Part shown: piece by piece, positions 8,695-20,100 of the stretch
Numbering within the stretch: position 1 is the stretch's first letter
Layout of the letters: each line of letters starts with the position of its first letter
From: CAZMCH01 sp964564735
GTDB taxonomy: Bacteria > Poribacteria > DTPJ01
Reading direction: 5' to 3'
Length of the DNA: 64,000 bases
NCBI GenBank assembly: GCA_964564735.1
Contig: CAZMCH010000012.1
Span: forward strand, 7,714 to 71,713
The notes under the pieces: generated by a model
Database searches by the model: none
Seen by the model: the letters and a program-made list of their open reading frames with translations, nothing else
What the model was told of the DNA's origin: nothing
Translations under genes and position numbers: made by a program

Positions 8695-8763
8695 GTTTTC
8701 TGGATTCTGATTTTTTGTGAATGATATTTTATAATTCCATGAATGTAAGAATCCAGAAAAATA
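8695..8763. repeat. Spaced inverted repeat between rny and the next gene
   Basis: TTTTCTGGATTCTGA (8695-8709) and TAAGAATCCAGAAAAA (8748-8763) are inverted copies separated by about 38 bases. The structure could end rny transcripts or be a decayed repeat element. Confidence 0.45.
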
Positions 8764-8798
8764 TCTTTTTATTGTTTAATATGAAGGAGAAGTTTATC

Positions 8799-9464
8799 AT
8801 GAAACTATTATTCATCAGGTGTTTGTGTGGATGTATGTTAGTGGCAAGCATGTTTATAAGCAACTCTTATGCTTTATTTTACAATTTTGAGAATGGCGAT
8901 CAGGGTTGGCAACAGATCAACGGAACCTGTAAAGTGGAAAAAGGCGAATATGTTGTTACTGGAAATGATGGTGTAGGAGTTTTACCTGATTCTGATTGGA
9001 AAGAGAATTGGTCTGATTATACCGTTGAGTGCAAAGCCAAAATGGATCAAGGACCCGATAATATGGGCGTATTAGTCAGGTACCAGAAACCAGATACATA
9101 CTATATATTTGCTATAATGAATGGAAGACAACAGGCAGAAGTATGGAGTCGTATTGCAGGGGCATATACGAACCATCTAAATCTTCCATACCCCAACAAA
9201 ATTGGGGATGTTTATATTATAAAGGTTATAGCCGAAAAAGATAACTTTAAATTTTTTATAAACGAAGAACTTATAACAGAATGGTCTGATAATCAGCTAA
9301 AAACTGGAAAAATCGGCGTAAGGACTTATAGTTCTGTTTCTCGTTTTGATGATATTTTAATTACTGGCGCTGGAATACCAAAATCATCAGGCGAACCAGG
9401 ATTGGTTGAACCATTATCTAAGCTTACCATTACGTGGGGCAAATTAAAAATTCAGCCTAAATAA
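8799..9464 (+). CDS. Secreted lectin-like (LamG/DUF1080-type) protein
   Basis: An AAGGAG ribosome-binding site (8784-8789) places the start at 8799 rather than at an earlier in-frame ATG, giving 221 residues. A signal peptide (MKLLFIRCLCGCMLVASMF...) ends near NSYA. The rest is a jelly-roll domain with the pattern FENGDQGWQ...WSDYTVECKAKM...GVLVRYQ...YIFAI...FKFFINEELI...GKIGVRTY, as in laminin-G-like and 3-keto-disaccharide-hydrolase (DUF1080) folds. It ends with a short tail, LSKLTITWGKLKI, whose role is unknown. It probably binds carbohydrate outside the cell. Confidence 0.75.
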   Translation: MKLLFIRCLCGCMLVASMFISNSYALFYNFENGDQGWQQINGTCKVEKGEYVVTGNDGVGVLPDSDWKENWSDYTVECKAKMDQGPDNMGVLVRYQKPDTYYIFAIMNGRQQAEVWSRIAGAYTNHLNLPYPNKIGDVYIIKVIAEKDNFKFFINEELITEWSDNQLKTGKIGVRTYSSVSRFDDILITGAGIPKSSGEPGLVEPLSKLTITWGKLKIQPK

Positions 9465-9501
9465 TCATTTATAGCGTCTTTTAAGTAATGAAATAAGAAT
9501 T

Positions 9502-10296
9502 ATGGAAAATCAAATTTATATTGGTGATAGCTTAGAAATATTAGAGCAACTCCCCTCCAATTTTTTCCAGCTTATGGTTACATCCCCGCCTTATTGGAAT
9601 GTCAGAGATTATGGTCATCAAGATCAAATAGGTTTTTATGATACTTTGGACGAATATTTGTCAAAATTGGGAAAAGTCTGGAAAGAGGTTGTAAGAACGT
9701 TATTACCAGATGGCAAAATTGCTCTAAATATAGCAAATGTTTATTACAATGAACCAGACGAAAAACGCAAGACAACCGCTAATATTTCTATGCTTCTTTG
9801 GCAACAGCTTGATAATATTGACGACCTAAGATTCATGGGAACAATATATTGGCAAAAGACGACTTCCAGAAGTGGCGCGGTTCTTTTTGGTAGCTATCCC
9901 TATCCAACCAATTTTATGATTTCAAATGCTGTTGAGCCTATTCACATTTTTAGAAAAGTGGGCGAAAGGAAAGTATCAAAAGAAATCAAAGAGAAATCAA
10001 AGGTCAGTATAGAGGAATTTAGGCAATTTAGAGATGCGATCTGGAATGATATTAACGGTGTTGCAGACAAACACAGCGCCGCATATCCAGTGGAATTGCC
10101 AAAACGCTTAATCAGGATGTTTTCCTATTGGAACGACTGGATTTTAGACCCATTTTTGGGAAGTGGCTCAACAATGAGGGCGGCGAATGAGTTAGGAAGA
10201 AATTGTGTTGGCATTGAACTAAATCCAGATTTCTTGGATATAATCAAAGAAAAGGTTGGGTTTGAGCAAGAAGATAATAGAACGCTGATTAAATAG
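9502..10296 (+). CDS. Orphan DNA methyltransferase (beta-class, TSPPY type)
   Basis: This 264-residue S-adenosylmethionine-dependent DNA methyltransferase carries TSPPYW at residues 27-32 (catalytic motif IV) and DPFLGSGST near 217-225 (AdoMet-binding motif I). This permuted order is characteristic of the beta class. TSPPY is more typical of N4-cytosine enzymes, though N6-adenine activity cannot be excluded. No restriction endonuclease or specificity subunit lies nearby, so it is an orphan, perhaps regulatory or a remnant of a restriction system. Its last codons (NRTLIK, stop) lie inside a sequence repeated just downstream, so the C-terminal tail may have been replaced by repeat DNA. Confidence 0.88.
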   Translation: MENQIYIGDSLEILEQLPSNFFQLMVTSPPYWNVRDYGHQDQIGFYDTLDEYLSKLGKVWKEVVRTLLPDGKIALNIANVYYNEPDEKRKTTANISMLLWQQLDNIDDLRFMGTIYWQKTTSRSGAVLFGSYPYPTNFMISNAVEPIHIFRKVGERKVSKEIKEKSKVSIEEFRQFRDAIWNDINGVADKHSAAYPVELPKRLIRMFSYWNDWILDPFLGSGSTMRAANELGRNCVGIELNPDFLDIIKEKVGFEQEDNRTLIK

Positions 10297-10350
10297 ATCA
10301 AAAAGAGATAGAATGCTGATTAAATGGATTTAGCGGATTAGCGCGGATAA
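10275..10350 (+). repeat. Direct repeat overlapping the methyltransferase end
   Basis: AATAGAACGCTGATTAAATAGAT (from 10275) is repeated as GATAGAATGCTGATTAAATGGAT (from 10306), followed by GCGGATTAGCGCGGAT. The first copy encodes the last residues and stop codon of the methyltransferase. A related stretch occurs near 38500-38570. Confidence 0.5.
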
Positions 10351-10415
10351 AACAGTAAAATATTTAATCATTATTCTATTCCTAAAAGACTTATTCATAA
10401 CTAGAAAATCCCCCT

Positions 10416-10442
10416 AAGTCTCCCTTTGAGAAAGGGAGACTT
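10416..10442. terminator. Strong hairpin before ymdB
   Basis: AAGTCTCCCTTT-GAG-AAAGGGAGACTT is a perfect 12-bp stem with a 3-base loop. The preceding AATCCCCCT suggests it belongs to a dispersed C-rich hairpin family common in environmental genomes. It may end upstream transcripts. Confidence 0.55.
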
Positions 10443-10472
10443 CAAGGTCATATTAAAAGAAAATAAAAACAA

Positions 10473-11261
10473 ATGTTAAAAATATTATTTATAGGCGACA
10501 TTATCGGAAGCCCGGGACGATTGGCAGTCGCTAATCTCCTACCAAAATTAAAAGAAAAATATCAGGTAAATCTGACAATCGCTAATGGCGAAAATCTCGC
10601 TGGCGGACTTGGTATCACTCCAGAAACTGCCAACGAAATAATTGCATCAGGAGTTGATGTTGTTACTACTGGAAACCATGTATGGGACAAAAAAGAAATA
10701 CTTGATTATATTGGCATGGATAACAGAATCTTACGACCTGCAAATTATCCCGAAGGGGCGCCCGGCAATGGATTTATGTTTCATCGCCTTAAAGATTTTA
10801 CAGTTGCTGTTCTAAACCTTTCTGGATGCGTTTTCATGCAAAATCTTGATAGCCCTTTTCAAGTAGCTAATAAACTTGTTTCCATGATTCGTGGAACAAC
10901 TAAGGTCATCATTATAGATTTTCATGCAGAGGCAACATCCGAAAAAATCGCACTCGGTAGATACCTTGACGGTCAGGTAAGCGCAGTCATCGGCACACAT
11001 ACTCACGTCCAAACCGCAGACGAAACAATATTTCCTAATGGCACTGCATATATCACAGATGTTGGAATGACAGGTCCAAAAGAGTCAATAATCGGAACAA
11101 AGATAGATTTAATCATAAGCAAATTCAGATCACAAATGCCAACCAAGTTTGAAGTTCCCAAAGGCGATGTCTTGCTTTGTGCAGTTCTAGTGGAGATTGA
11201 TCCCAACACAGGCAAAGCGGAATCAATAAAAAGATTGCAGGAACTCCATGTCTCTATTTGA
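10473..11261 (+). CDS. ymdB: YmdB-family metallophosphoesterase
   Basis: This 262-residue calcineurin-like phosphoesterase is of the YmdB/TIGR00282 family, which hydrolyses 2',3'-cyclic nucleotides and affects RNA turnover and multicellular behaviour in Bacillus. Metal-binding motifs are all visible: FIGDIIGSPGR (6-16), NGENLAGG, TTGNHVWD and GTHTHVQTAD. Length is typical. Its last 14 bases overlap xseA, so the two are translated together. Finding it a few genes from rny agrees with the known functional link between these proteins. Confidence 0.95.
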   Translation: MLKILFIGDIIGSPGRLAVANLLPKLKEKYQVNLTIANGENLAGGLGITPETANEIIASGVDVVTTGNHVWDKKEILDYIGMDNRILRPANYPEGAPGNGFMFHRLKDFTVAVLNLSGCVFMQNLDSPFQVANKLVSMIRGTTKVIIIDFHAEATSEKIALGRYLDGQVSAVIGTHTHVQTADETIFPNGTAYITDVGMTGPKESIIGTKIDLIISKFRSQMPTKFEVPKGDVLLCAVLVEIDPNTGKAESIKRLQELHVSI

Positions 11262-12486
11262 AACCCAACATATATATAAAGTAAGTGAACTCACAAAGAC
11301 AATAAGGCTTATACTTGAGGACAGCCATATATCAGAAGTATGGTTAGAAGGTGAGGTCTCAAATCTCAGTCGCCCTTTCTCAGGACATTTATATTTTAAG
11401 CTGAAAGATGCAGAAAGCCAGATTGATTGTGCAATATTTAGACCTTTGGCAGACAGAGTTAAATTTGATTTGGAAGATGGTATAAGCATACTATTGCAAG
11501 GCAGATTGACTGTCTATGAGCCTCGTGGCAATTATCAGATAATCGGCAATCGTGTTGAGCCAATTGGATTAGGCGCATTACAGCTTGCATTTGAACAGTT
11601 GAAGAAAAAACTTGGTGATGAGGGATTATTTGATTTTGAACATAAGAAGCCATTGCCATTTATGCCCCGTAATATAGGCGTTATTACATCAGCAACAGGC
11701 GCCGCAATAAGAGATATATTGACTATAATTCGCAGAAGGTTTTATAATGTCCATATACTCATACATCCCGTCAGCGTTCAGGGTGATTCTGCACCAAGAG
11801 AGATCGCCGAAGCGATTGAAAATATGAATAGAATCGGTGGGCTTGATGTGTTGATTATAGGCAGAGGCGGAGGATCAATTGAGGATTTGTGGGCTTTCAA
11901 TGCTGAAATAGTCGCTAGAAGCATATATGCAAGCGAAATACCTATTATATCCGCAGTCGGACATGAGATTGATTTTACAATTGCGGATTTTGTAGCGGAT
12001 TATCGTGCGCCAACGCCATCCGCCGCAGCGGAAATAGTCGTTCCAAATAAAGTTGATCTAATAAGGACGCTGGATAATATAAAAAGTCGTCTTTATATCA
12101 ACATGGAAAACCATATTGAGCTAACACGAAGCCAACTTGAAAACACACAATCAAGATTAAAATCAGCAGATATTCGTAACCAAATACGTTTCTTTCAACA
12201 AAAAATTGACTATATAACACAAAGGCTTTTTGCAGGTATAACAAACACATTGAGGAGCAAAAAGGAAAGTCTTGGAGTAACATTAGCAAAACTAAATGCC
12301 CTAAGTCCATTATCAATATTACAGGACGGATACAGCATTACAAATAAATATCCAAGCAAAAAGCCGATAAAAAGTATAAATGACGCATCACTAGGAGATG
12401 AAATTGAGGTTAGATTAAAAGATGGAAGCCTGATCTGTGATATAAAGCAAATAATTGGTGATGATGGGGGGAGTCATGACAGATAA
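11248..12486 (+). CDS. xseA: Exodeoxyribonuclease VII large subunit
   Basis: Catalytic subunit of exonuclease VII, which degrades single-stranded DNA. An N-terminal OB-fold (about residues 5-100, with VWLEGEVSNLSRPFSGHLYFKLKD) precedes the catalytic domain with GVITSATGAAIRDI, the glycine-rich IIGRGGGSIEDLWAFN and SAVGHEIDFTIADFVADYRAPTPSAAAE. A helical region and a short C-terminal strand follow. The 412-residue length is ordinary. Its start overlaps ymdB and its end overlaps xseB, indicating one operon. Confidence 0.96.
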   Translation: MSLFETQHIYKVSELTKTIRLILEDSHISEVWLEGEVSNLSRPFSGHLYFKLKDAESQIDCAIFRPLADRVKFDLEDGISILLQGRLTVYEPRGNYQIIGNRVEPIGLGALQLAFEQLKKKLGDEGLFDFEHKKPLPFMPRNIGVITSATGAAIRDILTIIRRRFYNVHILIHPVSVQGDSAPREIAEAIENMNRIGGLDVLIIGRGGGSIEDLWAFNAEIVARSIYASEIPIISAVGHEIDFTIADFVADYRAPTPSAAAEIVVPNKVDLIRTLDNIKSRLYINMENHIELTRSQLENTQSRLKSADIRNQIRFFQQKIDYITQRLFAGITNTLRSKKESLGVTLAKLNALSPLSILQDGYSITNKYPSKKPIKSINDASLGDEIEVRLKDGSLICDIKQIIGDDGGSHDR

Positions 12487-12727
12487 GATAAAATTTGAGG
12501 ATGCACTAAAAAAGCTAGAAAATATTGTCGAACAGCTTGAGGATGGAGAGCTTTCATTAGAAGAATCCCTTGCAATATTTGAGGAAGGAATAAAATTATC
12601 GAGACTTTGTAGCAAACAGTTAGATGATATTGAAAGAAAGATCGAGATACTCATAAAAGGTAAAGATGGGGAATTTGAGATCGTGCCATTTGACGAAGAA
12701 TTGGAAGATGATGAGGATTCAGAATAA
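12476..12727 (+). CDS. xseB: Exodeoxyribonuclease VII small subunit
   Basis: Small helical subunit of exonuclease VII, 83 residues from the ATG at 12476. That start follows a GGGGGAG ribosome-binding site inside the xseA 3' end. An earlier in-frame ATG or GTG would include this site. The family pattern FEDALKKLENIVEQLEDGELSLEESL is clear and the tail is acidic. It overlaps xseA by 11 bases. Confidence 0.95.
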   Translation: MTDKIKFEDALKKLENIVEQLEDGELSLEESLAIFEEGIKLSRLCSKQLDDIERKIEILIKGKDGEFEIVPFDEELEDDEDSE

Positions 12728-12740
12728 ATAAGGAGTTATT

Positions 12741-13823
12741 ATGGGATATGAAATGCTCATAAAGGAATTATTAATCAGAAAAGAGAAAATCCAAGATTAT
12801 CTATTGAACAATAGGTATAACAAGGCTTTTCGTCCTCAGCATATATACGATTCTGTATATAGTTACTTAAAACATGGTGGAAAAGCCTTGCGACCATCTG
12901 TTTTGCTTTTTTCATGTGGTGCGGTTGGTGGAGACGAAGACAAGATGATCCCTGCAGGTGCTGCGGTTGAGATATTCCATACGTGGACGATAGTGCATGA
13001 TGATATTATTGATAGAGATGATAAGCGCAGAGGCGGATTAACAATACATGAGGAATTTCGCCAAAAGTCAATTAAGGAATTGGGTTATAATGATCAAGAT
13101 GCGGTTCATTATGGAATATCAATAGCGATACTAGCAGGAGATATAATGCAGGGCTGGGCGGTTGCTATGATGTCAGAGCTTGCACAAAATGGTGTCGATC
13201 CTGCACTTGTTTTATATCTTATTGGTGATTCTGAGATTAGGGTGCAGGCAGAATTGGTAGAAGGGCAAGTCTATGATATTCAATATCCAAGAGTCTCAAT
13301 AGAATCTCTAAACGAAGAGCAAATAATGCACGTAATGTGGAAAAAAACAGGCGTTCTTTATGAATATTGCGGAAAAGCAGGCGCAATGCTTGGATTAAAC
13401 ACCCTTGATGATCAGCATGAGTTCGTTAAGGCAATATCGGACTTTACAGGCAAATGTGGAACTGCATTTCAATTACAAGATGATATATTAGGTGTTATCG
13501 GTGATGAGAAAACTCTTGGCAAACCCGTTGGTTCAGATATAAGAGAAGGTAAAAAGACAATTATATTTCATTATTCATTTAATAATGCTAATGACAGACA
13601 AAAAGATATTATGCTTAAAACACTTGGCAACCAGCAAGCAAGCGAATCAGCTATAAATGAAGTAAAAAAGATTCTGCTTGATCTTGGTGGTGTTGAATAT
13701 ACAAAGCAATTAGCCAAGTCATATATTGAGAACTCAATATCCCATCTCGATATTGTGCCAAAATCAAAATATCGTGATCTGTTGTTAATGTGGGCTGATT
13801 ATATGATAGAACGTGAATTTTGA
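12741..13823 (+). CDS. Polyprenyl diphosphate synthase
   Basis: This 360-residue trans-isoprenyl diphosphate synthase extends allylic diphosphates with isopentenyl diphosphate. The first aspartate-rich motif is DDIIDRDDKRRG and the second is QLQDDILGVIGD; the GGKALRP substrate motif is near the N-terminus. Its position after xseB is the common bacterial place for the FPP synthase gene ispA. The protein is longer than typical IspA (about 300) because of an insertion near residues 105-120, so the chain length of the product is uncertain. It starts 13 bases after xseB with a GGAG site. Confidence 0.92.
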   Translation: MGYEMLIKELLIRKEKIQDYLLNNRYNKAFRPQHIYDSVYSYLKHGGKALRPSVLLFSCGAVGGDEDKMIPAGAAVEIFHTWTIVHDDIIDRDDKRRGGLTIHEEFRQKSIKELGYNDQDAVHYGISIAILAGDIMQGWAVAMMSELAQNGVDPALVLYLIGDSEIRVQAELVEGQVYDIQYPRVSIESLNEEQIMHVMWKKTGVLYEYCGKAGAMLGLNTLDDQHEFVKAISDFTGKCGTAFQLQDDILGVIGDEKTLGKPVGSDIREGKKTIIFHYSFNNANDRQKDIMLKTLGNQQASESAINEVKKILLDLGGVEYTKQLAKSYIENSISHLDIVPKSKYRDLLLMWADYMIEREF

Positions 13824-14120
13824 TAACTCGTTTATATTACAGATGAGATTATTAAATCAAAAAGATCCCTATACTAATTATCAGAAATTTGATAGCATAC
13901 TCTCAAAAATCTGACATTTTTTTAAGATTACCAAATTTATTAATTTAATCTAATGGCTTGTTAAATAATATAAAATAATATTTTGTTATATATTATTGTG
14001 GCATATCATTTGCAATAATGTAGAATTTATGATTTATTTTGCACATACATTATTCTCATAGTATCATATTTTAAAAGTAGATAATCAATACTTAAAATTT
14101 ATAGAATGGGTGGTGTTCTT

Positions 14121-17100
14121 ATGTATAAGGATGATATAAATCTCAGACGAGGACTTATAATTCCAATATTGTTTATATTGATGTTTATGTTTTCTATCAA
14201 CAATTCTTATAGTGATAGTATAGTATCTTTTAACCGTCCTGCAAAAATAGTTATTGTATCTGGGGATATGCAATCAGGTATCTCTGGTCAAATGCTTCCT
14301 GAACCACTTGTAATAAAATTGCTTGATAAAAATAATATGCCTTCTACATTCTGGAATGTAACCTTCAAGGTAATCGCTGGTGGTGGCAAAGTATCATGGA
14401 ATTATATAAAACCAGCAACCGAGATTAAGGTTGCAACTAACTCTCAAGGTATTGCCAGTGCAAATTTAACGGTCGGCGATACCAAAGCTGTTAATCAAGT
14501 TAGAGCCTTTTTTGAGGATCTGACACCAGTTACATTCATTGCAACTGTAGGTAATACCGCCCCTGTATTGCAACCAATAGGAAATAAAGAAGTTAATGAA
14601 GGTGCTTCACTAAAATTTAAGATCTCTGCTACGGATGTTAATATTGATGATGTTTTGACATTTTCAACTAGCACTTTACCAGCAAATTCCACATTTGATC
14701 ATGTAACTGGTATATTTACTTTCAATCCCAATTATACACAGGCAGGAGTCTATAACATAACATTTAAGGTCAGTGATGGATTTGCTGAGGATTCAGAATT
14801 AGTTACTATAACAGTAAAAAATGTCAATCAACCTCCAGTCTTAAATCCAATTGGAAGTCGATCTGTTGATGAAGGTAATGAATTAGCCATTCTTGTTTCT
14901 GCTAATGATCCTGATGGTGATGTTCTTATATATTCTGTGCTGAATATACCAACAGGCGCAACTTTTGATCCATCAACAAGGATATTTAGATGGAAACCCG
15001 GATTTAATGTTGCCCCAAATGGTGGATTTAGAAATTTTAATGTAATATTTATGGTTAAGGACCCATTTGGTTTAAGCGATACAGAAGAAATAATAATTAC
15101 CGTTAATGATGTTCAGCCCCTTGTTCCTGATATTCGTGTTTTACCAATAACCTTTGATAATATGCCTTCTTTGGATTTTGGAATCACTGACGTAGGTAAT
15201 TCATCGGATCGCATATTTCAGATACATAATGACGGAAACGAAAACCTAAATATTGCCAATATAAAGACTTCAGATGGGCAATTTAAGTTTATATCTTATC
15301 TGAAGGCAAATTCTGCCCCTATAGATGCTATTGACCCACTGGTATTGCAACTATTAGATGAAAATACGATTATTTCTTATCTTAATATAAATAGCAATTT
15401 TGTGCCAGTAACTTATTCCCAACAAAATACGCTTATGAGTATTAACTATCCAATTATTGAGCCGGGTAAATGTCTATTGATCAAAGCTCAATTCAAGCCA
15501 ATTACAATCGGATTAAAGCAGGCAAATTTCACAATAGAAAACAATGATCCTGATGAAGCCATTGTTATAATGAAGGTTCGTGGAACCGCTATGCAGACAC
15601 CAGAAATAAGGGTCTCAACAAATAACATAGATTTTGGTAATATCCAGCTAGGCACATCATTGACTATTCCATTGACGATATACAACGATGGCAACGGCGC
15701 ACTTACTATAAATAGCATAACCATCGATGACACGCAGTTCACTGTTTCTCAATATTCAGAAGTTAGCCCGTCATCGAGCATAACTGTAAACGTTAAATTT
15801 ACTCCAACATCTGTCGGTGAAAAAACATCAACACTCAGAATTAGTAGCAATGATCCTGATGAAGCAATCGTCTTGGTAACATTAAAAGGCAATGCCTTTA
15901 GACTTCCTACGCCAGAAATCAGCGTTACACCAACCAGCATAAGCTTTGGTGATGTTGATGTTGGTAAGTCATTAACTAAGACTTTTCAGATAAACAATAC
16001 AGGAGACGCAATACTGAATATATCAAGTATAACTTCCAGTAATAATCAATTTGTCGTATTAAATAGCTCTAATGTTCCAGTCGGTTCACAGGTAACGATT
16101 TCAGTAAGATTTACACCTGCGACTGCAGGGGCAAAGGCTGGACTTTTGACTATAAATAGCAATGATCTTGATGAACCTGCGGTTGTTGTATCTGTTCAAG
16201 GCACAGGTGTTGTTGTTCCACAACCAAATATTCGTGTTTCTCCCACTAGCATTGATTTTGGTGATGTAGTTTTGGGAGAATCTCTAATAAAGTATTTGAA
16301 TATCTATAATGACGGTTCAACAGTGCTTCAAATTACAAGTATCACGTCTAATAATAGTCGTTTTACTATACTAGATAATTCTACTGGTATTTATTCTGGT
16401 GGAGTTGTCCAAATTCGAGTAAAATTTGAACCGCAAGTTTTGGGTTCTGTCTCTGGACTTATTACTATTGCAAGTAATGATCCTGATGAGCCGTCCAAGC
16501 AAATAGCAATTAAAGGAAAAGGTATAAATCCTCCTTCTGCACTTATAAGATTATTACCAACAAGCCTAGATTTTGGGCAAGTTCAAGTAACAAAATCACT
16601 CACAAAAGAATATAGAATATATAACGATGGCACAACGACACTAAATATAACAAATATAACATCTAATAATGATCAATTTATCCCGATATTTATAGACATG
16701 CTTAGCATAGCACCAAATAATTATGTGATTGCAACTGTTCGTTTTGCTCCGGGTTCAGTTGGTCTAAAAACAGGGACTATAAATGTATTCAGTAATGACC
16801 CTAATAATCCAACAAAAGCCCTTCCAGTTCAGGGAACAGGATTTGTTACAAATGTGCCAGATATTGCGGTTATGCCAATGAGCCTTGATTTTGGGGAAGT
16901 TGAGATCAATCAGACAATTGTTAGCGGATTCTATATATATAATAATGGCAACGCACTTTTGCAAATATCAAGCATAACATCAAATAATACACAATTTAGT
17001 ATTATAACAAGCACAACTAGCATCGAGCCTGATTATATGGCTCCTGTTGCTGTCAGATTTTCTCCGAATTCAATAGGCACTAAGTCTGGAAAAATAACAA

Positions 17101-20100
17101 TACTCAGCAATGACCCCGATCATCCTTCTGTTGAGGTTATGGTCTATGGTGATGGAATATATCCCGGATTACCAGCAATTGGTGTCTGGAAGCAGATAAA
17201 ACAGACAGGAATATTAAATGATCTGAATGATGTATTCTTCACTGATTCCAATAGAGGCTGGATAGCAGGATATGACGGCACAATATTATATAGTTCAAAT
17301 GCTGGTGAATCATGGTTGCCTCAGTTTAGCGGAACAAGCAGGTCGCTAGATGGAATTTTCTTCACTGATAATAGCAATGGTTGGGCTGTTGGACAATATG
17401 GAACAGCGTTAAGGACATCTAATGGAGGCAATAACTGGTCATTCCTCAATATGAACATCAATAATTCCCTAAAATCAATAGTATTCACTGAACTTAGCAG
17501 GGCTTGGACTGTTGGTGATTCTGGAACTGTTATTAGATATAATGGTTCTAGCTGGACTCGCCAAACCAGCAATACAAGCTTTGATCTAATGGATGTTGAT
17601 TTTGTCAATAGTAGTCAGGGCTGGGCTGTTGGAGGCTTTGGAACAATAATCAGAACTGTTGACGGTGGTCAGAATTGGTTAACTCAGTTAAGCAATACAA
17701 GCTATGCCTTGAATGGAGTAGATTTCGTAAATAGCTATGAAGGCTGGGCTGTTGGTAGTGGAGGAATTATTTTACATACTCAAAATGGCGGACAGACTTG
17801 GTCACCACAGACTAGCAACGCAAATTTCAATACATTGACAGACGTATTTTTCCTAAATTCTGTCACAGGTTGGGCTGTTGGCTGGAATGGAACTATACTC
17901 TATACAGTTAACGGAGGACAAAACTGGGTTAGAATTGACAGCGGAGTTACTGAGAATCTACACGCTGTTTATTTTATAGGCCCTGACCAAGGCTGGATCG
18001 TAGGTGCAAATGGAACTATCTTGAGATATGTTCCCGGATTGCCATCAAGTATTACATCTGTAAGTGTAGCTGGAAGTCCAGCAAATAGTGGTGGTTCAAT
18101 AACAATTACTGCTGTTGGTCAATCTCGAAATACCGCTAAATTTTCAATAGCAGGTGTTGTATCTAATGTCTCTATGATAGAAAATCCCCCCGGAACTTAT
18201 ACGGGTGTTTATAATATTCCACAAGATAGCACAATAAATATTACCGATGCGACTGTTACCGTTACTTTAACAAACAAATACGGTCAAATCGCAACAAATA
18301 CAAGCCAAAAGGTTACAATAGACACTGTATCAATGATTGAATCTGCAGGAGTAACGCCGAATATGCTAAAAGCTGGTGATACAGTCATCGTTACAGCAAG
18401 CGGAGAATCCGGAGGAGTCACAAGATTTACCATTGAGGGTGTTATTTCAGATGTCTATATGACAGAGACTCCCTATACTTCTGGAAAATATATCGGTGAA
18501 TATAGAATCCCACAAGGCACAAATACCACTAACGCAAAGGTAACCGTTAAACTGACGGATAAACTTGGGAATTCGGCAACAAAAGAAGCAGGGCTTGTTA
18601 CAATAGACACAGTTGCTCAAATTGGCGCGATCTCTATAACAGGTAGTCCAGCAGGTCTTGGAAAGACAATAACTGTAACAATGACAGGCGAGGCAAAAGG
18701 CACTGCTAGATTTGGCATAAAAGATTTGGTGGCAAGTGTTTTGATGACTGAGACATCAACAGGCGTTTATACTGGTAATTACACAGCGAAACAAGGAGAT
18801 AATGTGAAAAACGCCCTTGTAACAGTAAGTCTAATTGATGCTCTCGGCAATACAGCGACAAAAGATGGTGGTTATGTTACAGCTGATGCACTATGTATAA
18901 TCGATCTCTCGACAATATCAGGTAGTCCGGGACGCGCAGGCGGAAGCATTAAGGTTGATATAGTTGGCGATCCAAATGGAAGCGCAAAATTTTCTATTGA
19001 TGGCATTGCGGGTGAAAATGCTCTTGTAGAATCGCCTGTTGGCAGTGGTAAATATACAGGTAATTATATAATACCAGCTAATATAAACGTAACAAATGCG
19101 GTTGTTACAATTACGCTTGTTGATGCCTTTGGTAATATTGCTTTGGACACAAGCAAGAAAGTAACTATAGATAATATTGTTCCAGAGATAACTTCTGTTG
19201 AAATATTAGGCAGTCCGGGACGTGTGGGTGGAAAAATTACCGTAAGTATTATCGGTGAACCTAATGCAAAGGCAAAGTTCAGGATTGAAAACATTGCAGA
19301 TGAAAATATGCAAGAACAGCCTATTGGTAGTGGAAAATATACGGGTTCATATTCGGTACTTAGCGGAATTAACGTTCAGGACGCTATCGTAACAATAACT
19401 TTATTAGATTCAGCAGGTAATTTTAGCACCGATTCAAGCAAAAAAATAACCATAGATAATATACCACCAAAGATTACATCCGTAAATGTAACGGGAAGCC
19501 CGGGTCGTGTAGGTGGAAAAATTGAGGTGAGTATGATTGGAGAACCCAACGGAACCGCAAAATTTAATATTGGTAATATATTAGATAACAGCATGACAGA
19601 AGAACCCGTTGGGAGTGGTAAATATGTCGGCTTTTATGTGATTCCTAGTAACGTAAATACCAAAGATGCGGTTGTATTAGTAACTTTAACTGATCTAGCG
19701 GGTAATTCTTCTACAGATTCAAGCAAAAAGGCAACTATAGATAATACACCTCCGAAAATTACTTCTGTTGTCGTTGAAGGAAGTCCGGGAAGTGCAGGCG
19801 GAAAGATCACAATAAATGCCTATAGTGAACTATATGCAGACGCTAAATTCAAGATAGAAGGGGTAACTGAAGCTGATATGATAGAAACTCCTGCGTCAAG
19901 TGGTAAGTATGTTGGCACATATACAATACAAGAAGGAATCAGCGTCAAAGATGCCATTGTAACGGTAACCATAACCGATTCAGCAGGAAATATAGCGAGT
20001 AACACAAGCCAAAAAGTTACAATAGATAGCACTGTTCCAAAGGTAGAATCTGTGGAGATTACAGGGAGCCCGGGCAAGGCTGGTGGAAAAATCGTTGTAA

